Source of the DNA: OLB7 sp966250335
Lineage (GTDB): Bacteria > Bacteroidota > Ignavibacteria > OLB7
DNA: 43,077 bases
Assembly: GCA_966250335.1 (NCBI GenBank)
Contig: CBINGZ010000047.1
Location: forward strand, 1-43,077
Direction: 5' to 3'
Shown: positions 7,909 to 15,974 of the stretch, in pieces
How positions within the stretch are numbered: the first letter of the stretch is position 1
Layout of the letters: every line of letters starts with the position of its first letter
Translations under genes and position numbers: made by a program
Notes under the pieces: generated by a model
Told to the model about the DNA's origin: nothing
The model's input: only the letters and a program-made list of their open reading frames with translations
The model's database searches: none

Positions 7909-9978
7909 ATGAAGCATATCATCTTTGCAGTCGTCTTTCTGGCCGCAACCGCAGGCATCCTCTGGAACCTGCGGCGGCTCTATCGCTATCTGATGGTGGG
8001 GAAGCCGGAGAACCGGTACGACCGCCCGATGCAGCGCCTCTGGAACGTCCTCGTGATCGCCATCGGGCAGTCGAAGCTGATGCGCGATCCGATCGCCGGC
8101 GTCGTTCACGCCATGATCTTCTGGGGATTCCTGGTGCTGCTGGCGGCCGTGGTCGAGTCGGTCATCGAAGGATTGATCCCCGGCGGAAATATCGCGTGGC
8201 TCGGTCCCATCTACACCGTCATCACCATCTCGCAGGATCTCTTCTGCATGCTGATCCTGATCGGCGTCCTCTGGGCCTTCTGGCGCCGCTACGTCTCGAA
8301 GGTGAAACGCCTTCAGGGGGATGCCGCCGAGCGTCGCGACGCCTCGCTGATCCTTGTCCTGATCGGCGTCATCGTCACCTCGCTTTTCCTGATGAACGCG
8401 GCGCGCGCCGGAGCGGGGATGGAGTTCGAGTGGGCGGTCCGTCCGATCGGGATGCTCTTCCATTCGCTCTTCACCGACAGGGAGAGCGCATATATCGTCT
8501 TCGAGTCGATGTGGTGGCTCCATATCGTCACCATCCTCGGCTTCATGAACTATCTGCCGTATTCGAAGCATCTTCACGTCATCACCTCCATCCCGAACGT
8601 CTACTTCGCCAAGCTCGGCACGGTCAACAAGCTGGAGAAGATCGACTTCGAGGCGGAAGGGGCGGAGAAGTTCGGCGTGGTCGATGTGGAGGACTTCACC
8701 TGGAAGCAGCTTCTGGACGGCATGACCTGCACCCACTGCGGCCGATGCACCTCCGTCTGCCCGGCGAACCTCACCGGCAAGGTCCTGGACCCGAAGGAGG
8801 TGATCATCCAGATGCATCATCGCACGATGGATCGCGCTCCCTTCCTTGCAGGCGAAGGGGCTCCGGCGAACCTGGGAGAAGGAGCGGCGACCAGCGCGGA
8901 GCTGATCGAGGCGGAGAACACGGCGATCATGGAGAAGAAGCTGGTGGGAGACTACGTTTCGATCGAGGCGCTCTGGCAGTGCACCACCTGCATGGCGTGC
9001 GTGCAGGAATGTCCTGTTACGATCGAACATGTCCCGGCGATCGTCGACATGCGCCGGTCGCTGGTGATGATGGATGCGAACTTCCCGGCCGAGCTGCAGC
9101 CCGCCTATCAGAACCTTGAGAACAACTTCACCCCCTGGGCCTTCTCCGCGAGCGAGCGCGCCGACTGGCGCGAGGGGACGGGAGTGATCACGATGGATGA
9201 GACCCCGGAGGAAGATCGTACGGGGATCGAGGTCCTCTTCTGGGTCGGGTGCGCCGGAAGCTACGACGACCGCTACAAGAAGGTCACCCGCGCCTTCAGC
9301 GAGCTCATGGATCTGGCCGGCATCAGCTACAGGATTCTGGGGAGCGAGGAGAAGTGCAACGGCGACCCCGCGCGCCGCACCGGCAACGAGTACCTGGCGC
9401 AGATGCTGATCCAGATGAACGTGGAGACCCTCAACGGCTACGGCGTCACCAAGATCGTGACGAGCTGCCCGCACTGCCTGAACACCCTGATGAACGAGTA
9501 CCCCGACTTCGGCGGGAGGTACGAGGTCGTCCACCATACCGCCTTCATCGACGGTCTCGTGAAGGAGGGGCGGATCAAGGGGATGAACTCGATGCAGTAC
9601 AAGGTCACCTATCACGACAGCTGCTATCTGGGGCGCTACAACAACCAGTACGACGCCCCGCGCGAGATCATCTCCAACATCCCCGGACTGGAGATCGTGG
9701 AGATGGATCGCAACAGGAGCCGCGGCCTCTGCTGCGGCGCCGGCGGCGGGCAGATGTTCATGGAGGAGAACCAGGGGAAGCGGATCAACATCGAGCGGAC
9801 CGAGGAGGCGCTGGCCACCGGAGCCTCCGTCGTCGCCACCGCCTGCCCCTTCTGCATGACGATGATGACCGACGGCGTGAAGGCCTCCGACCCCGAGGGG
9901 GGAGTGATCGTGAAGGATGTGGCGGAACTCGTGCTCGACTCCATCAAGGGGGGATCGCGCGGCGTCCCGGTGAACTGA
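7909..9978 (+). CDS. Membrane-bound Fe-S/CCG-domain oxidoreductase (HdrD/E-like)
   Basis: A 689-residue fusion of a membrane cytochrome-like part and a heterodisulfide-reductase-like part. Residues 1-220 hold about five membrane spans with conserved His (H67, H205), resembling the nitrate reductase gamma/HdrE fold. Two 4Fe-4S clusters follow: C274, C277, C280, C284 and C358, C361, C364, C368. The C-terminal half has two CCG domains with Cys at 448, 483, 520, 523 and at 572, 608/609, 646, 649 (CCGAGGG at 608-614). This layout occurs in Bacteroidota and many anaerobes as a quinone-linked electron carrier, often working with electron-transfer flavoproteins; no etf gene is in this window, so the partner is unknown. 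The start at 7909 sits close to the first membrane span; no strong ribosome site is visible. A 15-bp hairpin terminator follows the gene. Confidence 0.88.
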   Translation: MKHIIFAVVFLAATAGILWNLRRLYRYLMVGKPENRYDRPMQRLWNVLVIAIGQSKLMRDPIAGVVHAMIFWGFLVLLAAVVESVIEGLIPGGNIAWLGPIYTVITISQDLFCMLILIGVLWAFWRRYVSKVKRLQGDAAERRDASLILVLIGVIVTSLFLMNAARAGAGMEFEWAVRPIGMLFHSLFTDRESAYIVFESMWWLHIVTILGFMNYLPYSKHLHVITSIPNVYFAKLGTVNKLEKIDFEAEGAEKFGVVDVEDFTWKQLLDGMTCTHCGRCTSVCPANLTGKVLDPKEVIIQMHHRTMDRAPFLAGEGAPANLGEGAATSAELIEAENTAIMEKKLVGDYVSIEALWQCTTCMACVQECPVTIEHVPAIVDMRRSLVMMDANFPAELQPAYQNLENNFTPWAFSASERADWREGTGVITMDETPEEDRTGIEVLFWVGCAGSYDDRYKKVTRAFSELMDLAGISYRILGSEEKCNGDPARRTGNEYLAQMLIQMNVETLNGYGVTKIVTSCPHCLNTLMNEYPDFGGRYEVVHHTAFIDGLVKEGRIKGMNSMQYKVTYHDSCYLGRYNNQYDAPREIISNIPGLEIVEMDRNRSRGLCCGAGGGQMFMEENQGKRINIERTEEALATGASVVATACPFCMTMMTDGVKASDPEGGVIVKDVAELVLDSIKGGSRGVPVN

Positions 9979-10280
9979 CCCCCTCCGTATCGTCCGAACG
10001 TTCAGCAGGCCCCGGATCGAACATGATCCGGGGCCTGCTCGTTGACGGCCCCGGCAAATCCGGGCCGGCGCGCCTCACTGTTAAGTCCGGGGCATCGGCG
10101 TGGTTCTCCCTAATAGTTGGCGCCCCTTCTTCCCGGCGGTCATCCCCGGCCTCCGTTCCCCTCCCGTTCCGAACCGCCGCAGGGGGATATGGGGCGTCTG
10201 TGCTCAACCTCTCGCAGAAGGCGTGGCGGCCGTATCGCGCCGTACGCGCTAACCATAGACCAATCGATACGTTAATCTCC
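9979..10280 (+). other. 302-bp gap between oxidoreductase and beta-helix genes
   Basis: The left part contains the hairpin terminator at 10004-10039. The rest should hold the promoter of the beta-helix gene at 10281. The frame of that gene is open far upstream, but the upstream translation lies inside the oxidoreductase gene in another frame and then lacks a signal peptide, so it is not coding. I see no further structure. Confidence 0.5.
10004..10039 (+). terminator. Strong hairpin terminator after the Fe-S oxidoreductase gene
   Basis: A perfect 15-bp stem (arms 10004-10018 and 10025-10039, core GCAGGCCCCGGATC) with a GAACAT loop starts 26 bases after the TGA stop. No T-tract follows. Confidence 0.75.
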
Positions 10281-12437
10281 ATGAAAACTTTACGAGCACT
10301 CTCTACCCGTGCGGTTTCGATTGCGGCGCTCGCGCTCGCGGCGCTGCAAACCGGTTCGGCACAGAACACGCGGCCGCGCTACGACATCGGGACTCCCGAG
10401 GTGGACACCATCTGGGTCTCGCCGACGGATGGGGACGACTCACGAAGCGGCGCCCGGCGCTCGCAGGCGCTTGCCACGCTCACCGAAGCGTGGGGGCGGA
10501 TACCGGTCTCGACCGAGCTGGAACGGGGATACAGAATCATGCTCACGCAGGGGACGTATCCGGAAACGATCGTGCCGGGATACTGGGAATCCCGTCGCGG
10601 CACGTTCGAGCATCCGGTAATAGTGCAGGCGGCCGACGGTCCGAACACGGCGTTCCTGCCGCCGCTCAATATCTACGACTGCAGTTATCTCTATCTGCTC
10701 GGGATAACGACAAGGGGGGAAGAAGGGGATGTGCTCCACTTCGAGCTCTGCGATCATCTGCTGCTGAGGGATGTGATCGTGGGCGGGCTGGGAGACATTA
10801 CAACGTTCGACGCCCCGCAGGAGGCGCTGAAGGTCAACCAGAGCCGGCACGTGTATATAGAGCGATGCGATATATCGGGGGCGTTCGACAACGCGGTCGA
10901 TTTCGTGGCGGTGCAGCACGGGCATGTCGTCGACTCCAGAATTCACAGAACGGGGGACTGGTGCATGTACGTCAAGGGGGGATCGGCATATCTGACGATC
11001 GACGGAAACGAGTTCCTCGACGGCGGGACCGGCGGCTTCACCGCGGGGCAGGGGACCGGCTTTCAGTTCATGACCTCCCCCTGGATCCACTACGAGGCGT
11101 ACGACATCAAGGTGACCAACAACGTGATCTACGATATCGACGGCGCGGGGCTTGGAGTGAACGGCGGCTACAACATCCTGATGGCATATAACACGATATA
11201 CAGATGCGGCAGCCGCAGCCACATGCTGGAAATCGGCTTCGGCGGCAGAAGCTGCGACGGCGAGGCGGGCGATCCGGGGCGCGGAGCCTGCAGCGAGTAT
11301 CTGGAGGCGGGGGGATGGGGAACCGACGTCGTCGACGACGGAACCAACTACGCCCGCATCCCGAACAGGAACGTCGCCGTCTACAACAACCTCTTCGTGA
11401 ATCCGACCGGCTACCGGAGCATGTGGTCGCATATGACGATCGCCGCTCCGTTCGACAATCCTCCGCAGACCAATATCCCCGGGCCCGCGCGCGCCGACGA
11501 CAATCTGCGGATCAGGGGGAACGTGTTCCGTAACGGACCGACCGATCATCCGCTCGGTCTCGAAGAGGGAGCCTGCGCCGACGGCAATCCCGACTGCAAC
11601 CGCGCCGATCTTCTTGCCGACAACGCGTTCAACACGGTTCAACCGAGACTGGCTTCGAGCGGGGATTTCCGGCCGACGGCCGATGATCCGCTGCTGGCCG
11701 CCGCCACGTACGTGATCCCGCCGTTCGGCGGCGGCGACAGACCCTCACCTCCTCTTTCACCTGCGGGCGATCTCTCGAATATCGTCCCGATCGACAAGAA
11801 CGGCGTGCCTCGCGGCGAGATAGAACCGGCCGGGGCCCTCGTCGTCGGATCGGCGGCGCCGCCGATCGCGCCTGTCCAGAGCTCCCCGCTCAACGGGGTG
11901 GAGAATGTCCCGTCAAGCACCGACTTCGTCTGGCTCTTCACGTTTCTGACGCAGTCCTACCATCTTCAGGTCTCCACCACCCCCACGTTCGAGACGATCG
12001 TCGCCGAACGGGAGAACGTGACGGCGACCCAGGTCGCCGGCCTTCCCCTGCAGGCCGGGCGCACCTACTACTGGCGCCTCCGCGCCACGGGACCCGGCGG
12101 GACGAGCGACTGGTCGGAACCGTGGAGCTTCACGACATCCGAATCCTCATCAGGAGTCGACGAGGAAGCCTCCCGGCGGCGCATGATCGTTTCCACCGAT
12201 CACGACTTCACGACGCTCCGCGTGGCGCTGGAGGCGATGGAGGGAGAGATCGTCGGAGTGACCCTTACCTCGGCCGACGGAAGAGGTCCGGCGACGATCT
12301 TCCGCGACTACGTCGGCTCCGAGAGATATATGTTCGTACACGATATTTCAACGCTCCCGAGCGGTATCTACCATCTCCGACTGATGTCGGAGGGTGGAAG
12401 AGGAGATCGCACGGAGCGGTTTGCCGTGGTCCGGTAG
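10281..12437 (+). CDS. Exported parallel beta-helix protein with Fn3 and T9SS-like tail (copy A)
   Basis: A 718-residue exported protein. The start at 10281 gives a signal peptide (MKTLRALSTRAVSIAALALA ... GSAQ). Residues about 40-70 (WVSPTDGDDSRSG ... ALATLTEAW) match the opening of DUF1565-type right-handed beta-helix domains, which run to about residue 470 with regularly spaced Asn-rich turns (NNVIYDIDGAG, YNTIYRCG, VYNNLFVNP). A single fibronectin-III-like domain follows (about 535-620, ending TYYWRLRATGPGGTSDW). The last 80 residues resemble a T9SS tail (LPSGIYHLRL ... AVVR) but lack the PNP motif. Beta-helix proteins of this kind usually bind or cleave polysaccharide; no catalytic residue can be assigned here. 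It is followed 57 bases later by a paralogue on the same strand, so the pair probably forms one operon. No clear ribosome-binding site precedes the ATG. Confidence 0.82.
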   Translation: MKTLRALSTRAVSIAALALAALQTGSAQNTRPRYDIGTPEVDTIWVSPTDGDDSRSGARRSQALATLTEAWGRIPVSTELERGYRIMLTQGTYPETIVPGYWESRRGTFEHPVIVQAADGPNTAFLPPLNIYDCSYLYLLGITTRGEEGDVLHFELCDHLLLRDVIVGGLGDITTFDAPQEALKVNQSRHVYIERCDISGAFDNAVDFVAVQHGHVVDSRIHRTGDWCMYVKGGSAYLTIDGNEFLDGGTGGFTAGQGTGFQFMTSPWIHYEAYDIKVTNNVIYDIDGAGLGVNGGYNILMAYNTIYRCGSRSHMLEIGFGGRSCDGEAGDPGRGACSEYLEAGGWGTDVVDDGTNYARIPNRNVAVYNNLFVNPTGYRSMWSHMTIAAPFDNPPQTNIPGPARADDNLRIRGNVFRNGPTDHPLGLEEGACADGNPDCNRADLLADNAFNTVQPRLASSGDFRPTADDPLLAAATYVIPPFGGGDRPSPPLSPAGDLSNIVPIDKNGVPRGEIEPAGALVVGSAAPPIAPVQSSPLNGVENVPSSTDFVWLFTFLTQSYHLQVSTTPTFETIVAERENVTATQVAGLPLQAGRTYYWRLRATGPGGTSDWSEPWSFTTSESSSGVDEEASRRRMIVSTDHDFTTLRVALEAMEGEIVGVTLTSADGRGPATIFRDYVGSERYMFVHDISTLPSGIYHLRLMSEGGRGDRTERFAVVR

Positions 12438-12494
12438 AGCGGTCCGGCATATCACATTCCGAGTAAGCGACATCAATTTCAGGGAAGGAGACGT

Positions 12495-15005
12495 ATGAAG
12501 CATCTTCATCGATTACTGCGTACGGCCGTCTGCCTGGCGATCCTTGCGACGCCGGTGATCACGACCGAGGCCGATGCGCAGGTACAGGATCCGCGCAGCT
12601 ACGACATCGGCGAACCGGCCGACCTCGTCGACCTCTACGTCTCCGCCGCCGGCAACGACGGCAACCCCGGCACCTCGCGCGAACAACCTCTTGCGACGCT
12701 CGGGGCGGCATGGGGGATGATCGGGGAGCTTCAGCAGAAGGGATATCGAATCAACATCCTTCCCGGCATCATGCCGTGCGAGGGGGCGAACTGCACGAAC
12801 CTCCTCGGCGACCGCGCGGGGATCTACGAGCACCCGATCATCATCCGCGCCGCCGACGGCCCCGGAACCGTCACCATTCTGGGGGGATTGAACGTCTCCC
12901 ACGTATCCTATCTCTATCTGATAGATCTGAACCTGACCGCCGGCGGCGGCTCGCCTCACGGCACGGAAAACGTCCTCCGGATCGGCTCCTCCGATCATAT
13001 CCTGCTGCGAGGTCTTACCCTGACCGGACCCGATCCCGCGCTCCCCGAGGGGAACTACGATATCCGTGACGTCCTGAAGGCCGACAGGTCGAGCTATCTC
13101 TACATAGAGGATTGCGATATAAGCGGCGCCTATGAGACCGGGGTCGATCTCTTCTCGGTGCAGTACGGCCACATGATCACCAGCACGATCCACAAGGCGG
13201 CCGAGTGGGGGATGGAGGTGAAGGGGGGATCGGCCTATCTGCGGGTGGAGGGGAACACGATCACCGATACACGGCTCGGATTCCAGGCCGGCGGGGAGTC
13301 GAACTTCCGGACGATGCAGGCGCCGTGGATCCACTACGAGGCCTACGACATCCGCTTCATGAACAATATCCTCCACGATATTTCAGGCGTTCCGCTCGGC
13401 GTCGCGGGGGGCTTCAACGTCCTCTTCGCCTACAACACGTTGTATCGTGTCGCATACGATCAGCAGGAGAGCCATGCGCTTCTCCATCTGGTTCACGGCG
13501 GACGTAGGTGCGTCGAGACACCGGAGAGCGGCGGGGAGAGCTGCACCGACCTGCTGGCGGAGGGAGGATGGGGACCGACCTCGACCGAAACGGGAGGGGC
13601 GTGGATTCCCAACCGGAACGTCTACGTCTTCAACAACATCTTCTTCAACCCGGAGCCGTTCCAGACGCAGGTGGGGCAGATCGGCGCGAACACATGGGTC
13701 GTTCCGCCGGAGGGGAGCAATGTGGAGAGCCCGTCCTCCACCGACGTCAACGTCCGTATCCGCGGAAACATGATCTGGAACGGGCCGCAGTCGCAGCTCC
13801 TGACGGTGACCTCCACCGACGGCGGCGAGCCCGGCTGCGACAAGCTGAACGTCTTCTGCAACGAGGCGCAGCTTCTGGAGGAGAACACCATCAACACGAT
13901 GCGTCCCGAGCTGATCGATCCCGACAAGGGGGACTTCCGTCCGGTGCCGGGGGGGAACGTGGAGAAGACGCTCGTCTACGAGATATCCGATTTTACCTGG
14001 GCTGAGGCCCCGGCAAGCCCCTCGGCGCCGACGGGGGCCCTCAGCAACGGGCTCTCGGTGGACGTGCGCGGAACGGCCCGTCCGGCGCGCGATCTGCCGG
14101 GAGCCCATACTCTTGCCAGCCCGCAGGCCGAGGCTCCCGCTGTTCCGATCCAGCTTGCGCCGTTCGACACGGAGCCGGGCGTCACCATCACCCCCACGAT
14201 CCAGTGGAGCGCGGTGCAGGGGGCCGGAACATATCGTATGCAGGCATCGACGACACCCGACTTCACCACCCTCGTCGCAGATCGCATCGGCCTTTCGGCG
14301 ACGGCGGTTCCGGTGGAGGACCTGAACACCGGGACCACCTACTACTGGCACGTCCGGGCGCGGAACGGCGTGGGGAACAGTCCGTGGTCACCCGCCTGGA
14401 GCTTCACGACCCTTGGAAGCGTGATGACCGCTCCGACGCTCATATCGCCTGCCGATGGAACGGACGACGCCGATTCGATCGTGACGCTGACCTGGGACAG
14501 TCCGGAAGGGGCGCAGACATACGTGCTGCAGGTGGCGGCCGACAGCGGCTTCGCGGCGCCGCTGCTCCGGAAGGGGGAGATCGCCTCCACGACGGAGGAG
14601 TTCCTCCCGGTCCCCGGGGCCGTCTACTACTGGCGGGTGCGGGCGTTGAACGGGCTCGGCGTCAGCGACTGGTCGCAGGTGTGGAGCTTCTCGTCGCCGG
14701 TCCCCGAAACGCCGACCGTGGGGGTCGATGAGGTCGCGGCGAATCTGTCATATCAGATGTCGATCTATCCGAATCCTTCGAGCGGGGTGGTGACGGTTGC
14801 GTTCGCGCTTCCGGAGAGCGGTCCGGCGCGGCTGACCCTGCTGAACGGGCTCGGCGAGTCGGTCGCCGTGCCGGTCGACGGGAATCTTGAGGAGGGGAGA
14901 CATGACATCCGTATCGAGCCGGGATCGCTCCCCTCGGGACTCTATACATGCAGACTTGAACATGACGGGCGGTTCACGACGCGCACGGTGCTGCTGCTGC
15001 GCTGA
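12495..15005 (+). CDS. Exported parallel beta-helix protein with two Fn3 and T9SS tail (copy B)
   Basis: An 836-residue paralogue of the preceding gene. The start has AAGGAG eight bases upstream and opens a signal peptide ending TTEADAQ. The beta-helix region (about 45-490) shares diagnostic stretches with copy A, such as 'APWIHYEAYDI' against 'SPWIHYEAYDI', 'IPNRNVYVFNNIFFNP' against 'IPNRNVAVYNNLFVNP' and 'MEVKGGSAYL' against 'MYVKGGSAYL'. Here two fibronectin-III-like domains follow (ending TYYWHVRARNGVGNSPW and VYYWRVRALNGLGVSDW) rather than one. The tail is a standard T9SS type A sorting domain (IYPNPSSGVV ... LPSGLYTCRLEHDG). So the copies differ in spacer number and in tail quality. 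The role is probably surface carbohydrate binding or processing (inference from fold). Confidence 0.85.
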   Translation: MKHLHRLLRTAVCLAILATPVITTEADAQVQDPRSYDIGEPADLVDLYVSAAGNDGNPGTSREQPLATLGAAWGMIGELQQKGYRINILPGIMPCEGANCTNLLGDRAGIYEHPIIIRAADGPGTVTILGGLNVSHVSYLYLIDLNLTAGGGSPHGTENVLRIGSSDHILLRGLTLTGPDPALPEGNYDIRDVLKADRSSYLYIEDCDISGAYETGVDLFSVQYGHMITSTIHKAAEWGMEVKGGSAYLRVEGNTITDTRLGFQAGGESNFRTMQAPWIHYEAYDIRFMNNILHDISGVPLGVAGGFNVLFAYNTLYRVAYDQQESHALLHLVHGGRRCVETPESGGESCTDLLAEGGWGPTSTETGGAWIPNRNVYVFNNIFFNPEPFQTQVGQIGANTWVVPPEGSNVESPSSTDVNVRIRGNMIWNGPQSQLLTVTSTDGGEPGCDKLNVFCNEAQLLEENTINTMRPELIDPDKGDFRPVPGGNVEKTLVYEISDFTWAEAPASPSAPTGALSNGLSVDVRGTARPARDLPGAHTLASPQAEAPAVPIQLAPFDTEPGVTITPTIQWSAVQGAGTYRMQASTTPDFTTLVADRIGLSATAVPVEDLNTGTTYYWHVRARNGVGNSPWSPAWSFTTLGSVMTAPTLISPADGTDDADSIVTLTWDSPEGAQTYVLQVAADSGFAAPLLRKGEIASTTEEFLPVPGAVYYWRVRALNGLGVSDWSQVWSFSSPVPETPTVGVDEVAANLSYQMSIYPNPSSGVVTVAFALPESGPARLTLLNGLGESVAVPVDGNLEEGRHDIRIEPGSLPSGLYTCRLEHDGRFTTRTVLLLR

Positions 15006-15057
15006 GCGACGTCGGTCCCCTGGACACCGAAGATCGGCTGCCCGCCGGAGAGGCTCG

Positions 15058-15861
15058 TTATCCCGCCCACGGGATGCGGGCCTTTTCCTTGAACTCCTTC
15101 AGCCTGGCCCAGCCTGTGCCGTTCGAGGAGCGGATGAGATACCAGTCGCATTCCCCCGAATCCTCCTGGGTCTCTTTCACTCTCTCCTTCATCGCTCCCT
15201 TTCCGGTCTCCTTGACGTCGCCGCACTGGGGGGAGGGGTCGCACGAGATGATCTCGATCGAGCTCTTCGGCCTGACCCTGGCCGCCACCTTCGATTTCTC
15301 GTCACGCGATTCATAGAGCGGAAAGCTCTTGATGACCGTTCCGGAGACGCCGACATCGTAGGTGTCGCGCGGGATCGGGTACCATTTCTTCTGCGCGCGA
15401 TCGATCCGGAACTCCTCGATCATCGACCAGAAACCCATCCAGTTCGTCGTCGCCGCCACGCCGTCTCCCCGGTAGGCGACCATGCCGGGGAGGATCGGCA
15501 TCGGCTGGATCCGCGTCCCCTCCAGCATGTAGATCGCCACCCGCACCTGATCGCTCGATTCGCTCGTCGTGACCGATACTTCCTGCAGGCTGTCGCGCTT
15601 GTCGATATCGACGATCGATATCTGCACCTCGTAGACGTCCGGGGCTGCGGCGCTGAAGGTGCGGCCGTTCACGCTGAGGGTGTATCCGGTGTATACGTCG
15701 TATTCATCCTGTCTCGTGGAAAGACTGATCGTGTCCACCACGCCGTCGCCGTCGAGGTCGGCATGGAGGACCTCTGCGCCGCTCTCCTGCGCGGTCGATT
15801 GCAGTACGACGAAGGGAATGATCCGGACGGAGAGAAGGAACGCGCGAAGCAGTCGTTTCAT
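15058..15861 (-). CDS. Exported protein with C-terminal SH3-like domain
   Basis: A 267-residue protein of unknown function. I chose the ATG at 15861 because it opens a signal peptide (MKRLLRAFLLSVRIIPFVVL, cleavage after STAQ); an ATG 24 bases upstream is also possible. After the signal comes 'HADLDGDGVVDTISL', a calcium-binding-like DxDxDGxxD loop of the FG-GAP/VCBS kind, then a beta-rich region. The C-terminal 90 residues (SFPLYESRDEKSKVAARVRP ... CDWYLIRSSNGTGWARL) look like a bacterial SH3 domain, with a Cys-containing insert (CDPSPQCGDV). There is no T9SS tail, so a periplasmic or envelope location is likely. It lies 113 bases downstream of the McrB-like ATPase gene on the same strand and converges with the beta-helix gene pair. 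Confidence 0.75.
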   Translation of the reverse strand: MKRLLRAFLLSVRIIPFVVLQSTAQESGAEVLHADLDGDGVVDTISLSTRQDEYDVYTGYTLSVNGRTFSAAAPDVYEVQISIVDIDKRDSLQEVSVTTSESSDQVRVAIYMLEGTRIQPMPILPGMVAYRGDGVAATTNWMGFWSMIEEFRIDRAQKKWYPIPRDTYDVGVSGTVIKSFPLYESRDEKSKVAARVRPKSSIEIISCDPSPQCGDVKETGKGAMKERVKETQEDSGECDWYLIRSSNGTGWARLKEFKEKARIPWAG

Positions 15862-15974
15862 GAGACGTAGAGGAGTCGATTCCATGGAAGTGCGGGAGAG
15901 ACGAGGGACGAGGCCCGCCGGGGGAGAGAACGGTTCAGGGCGGCGCAAAGTTATTGAAACCGGGGGATTCCATC

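Noticed and set aside
7497..7958. N-terminal extension of the TPR-LuxR frame
   Set aside because: The extra 154 residues are Arg/Pro-rich and unlike TPR or any domain; it also overlaps the start of the divergent oxidoreductase gene.
7666..9615. Minus-strand open frame of 649 codons opposite the Fe-S oxidoreductase
   Set aside because: His/Asp/Arg-rich shadow of a GC-rich gene whose own Cys motifs are unambiguous.
9249..10280. Upstream extension of the beta-helix frame
   Set aside because: It overlaps the oxidoreductase gene in another frame and a terminator; the signal peptide starts only at 10281.
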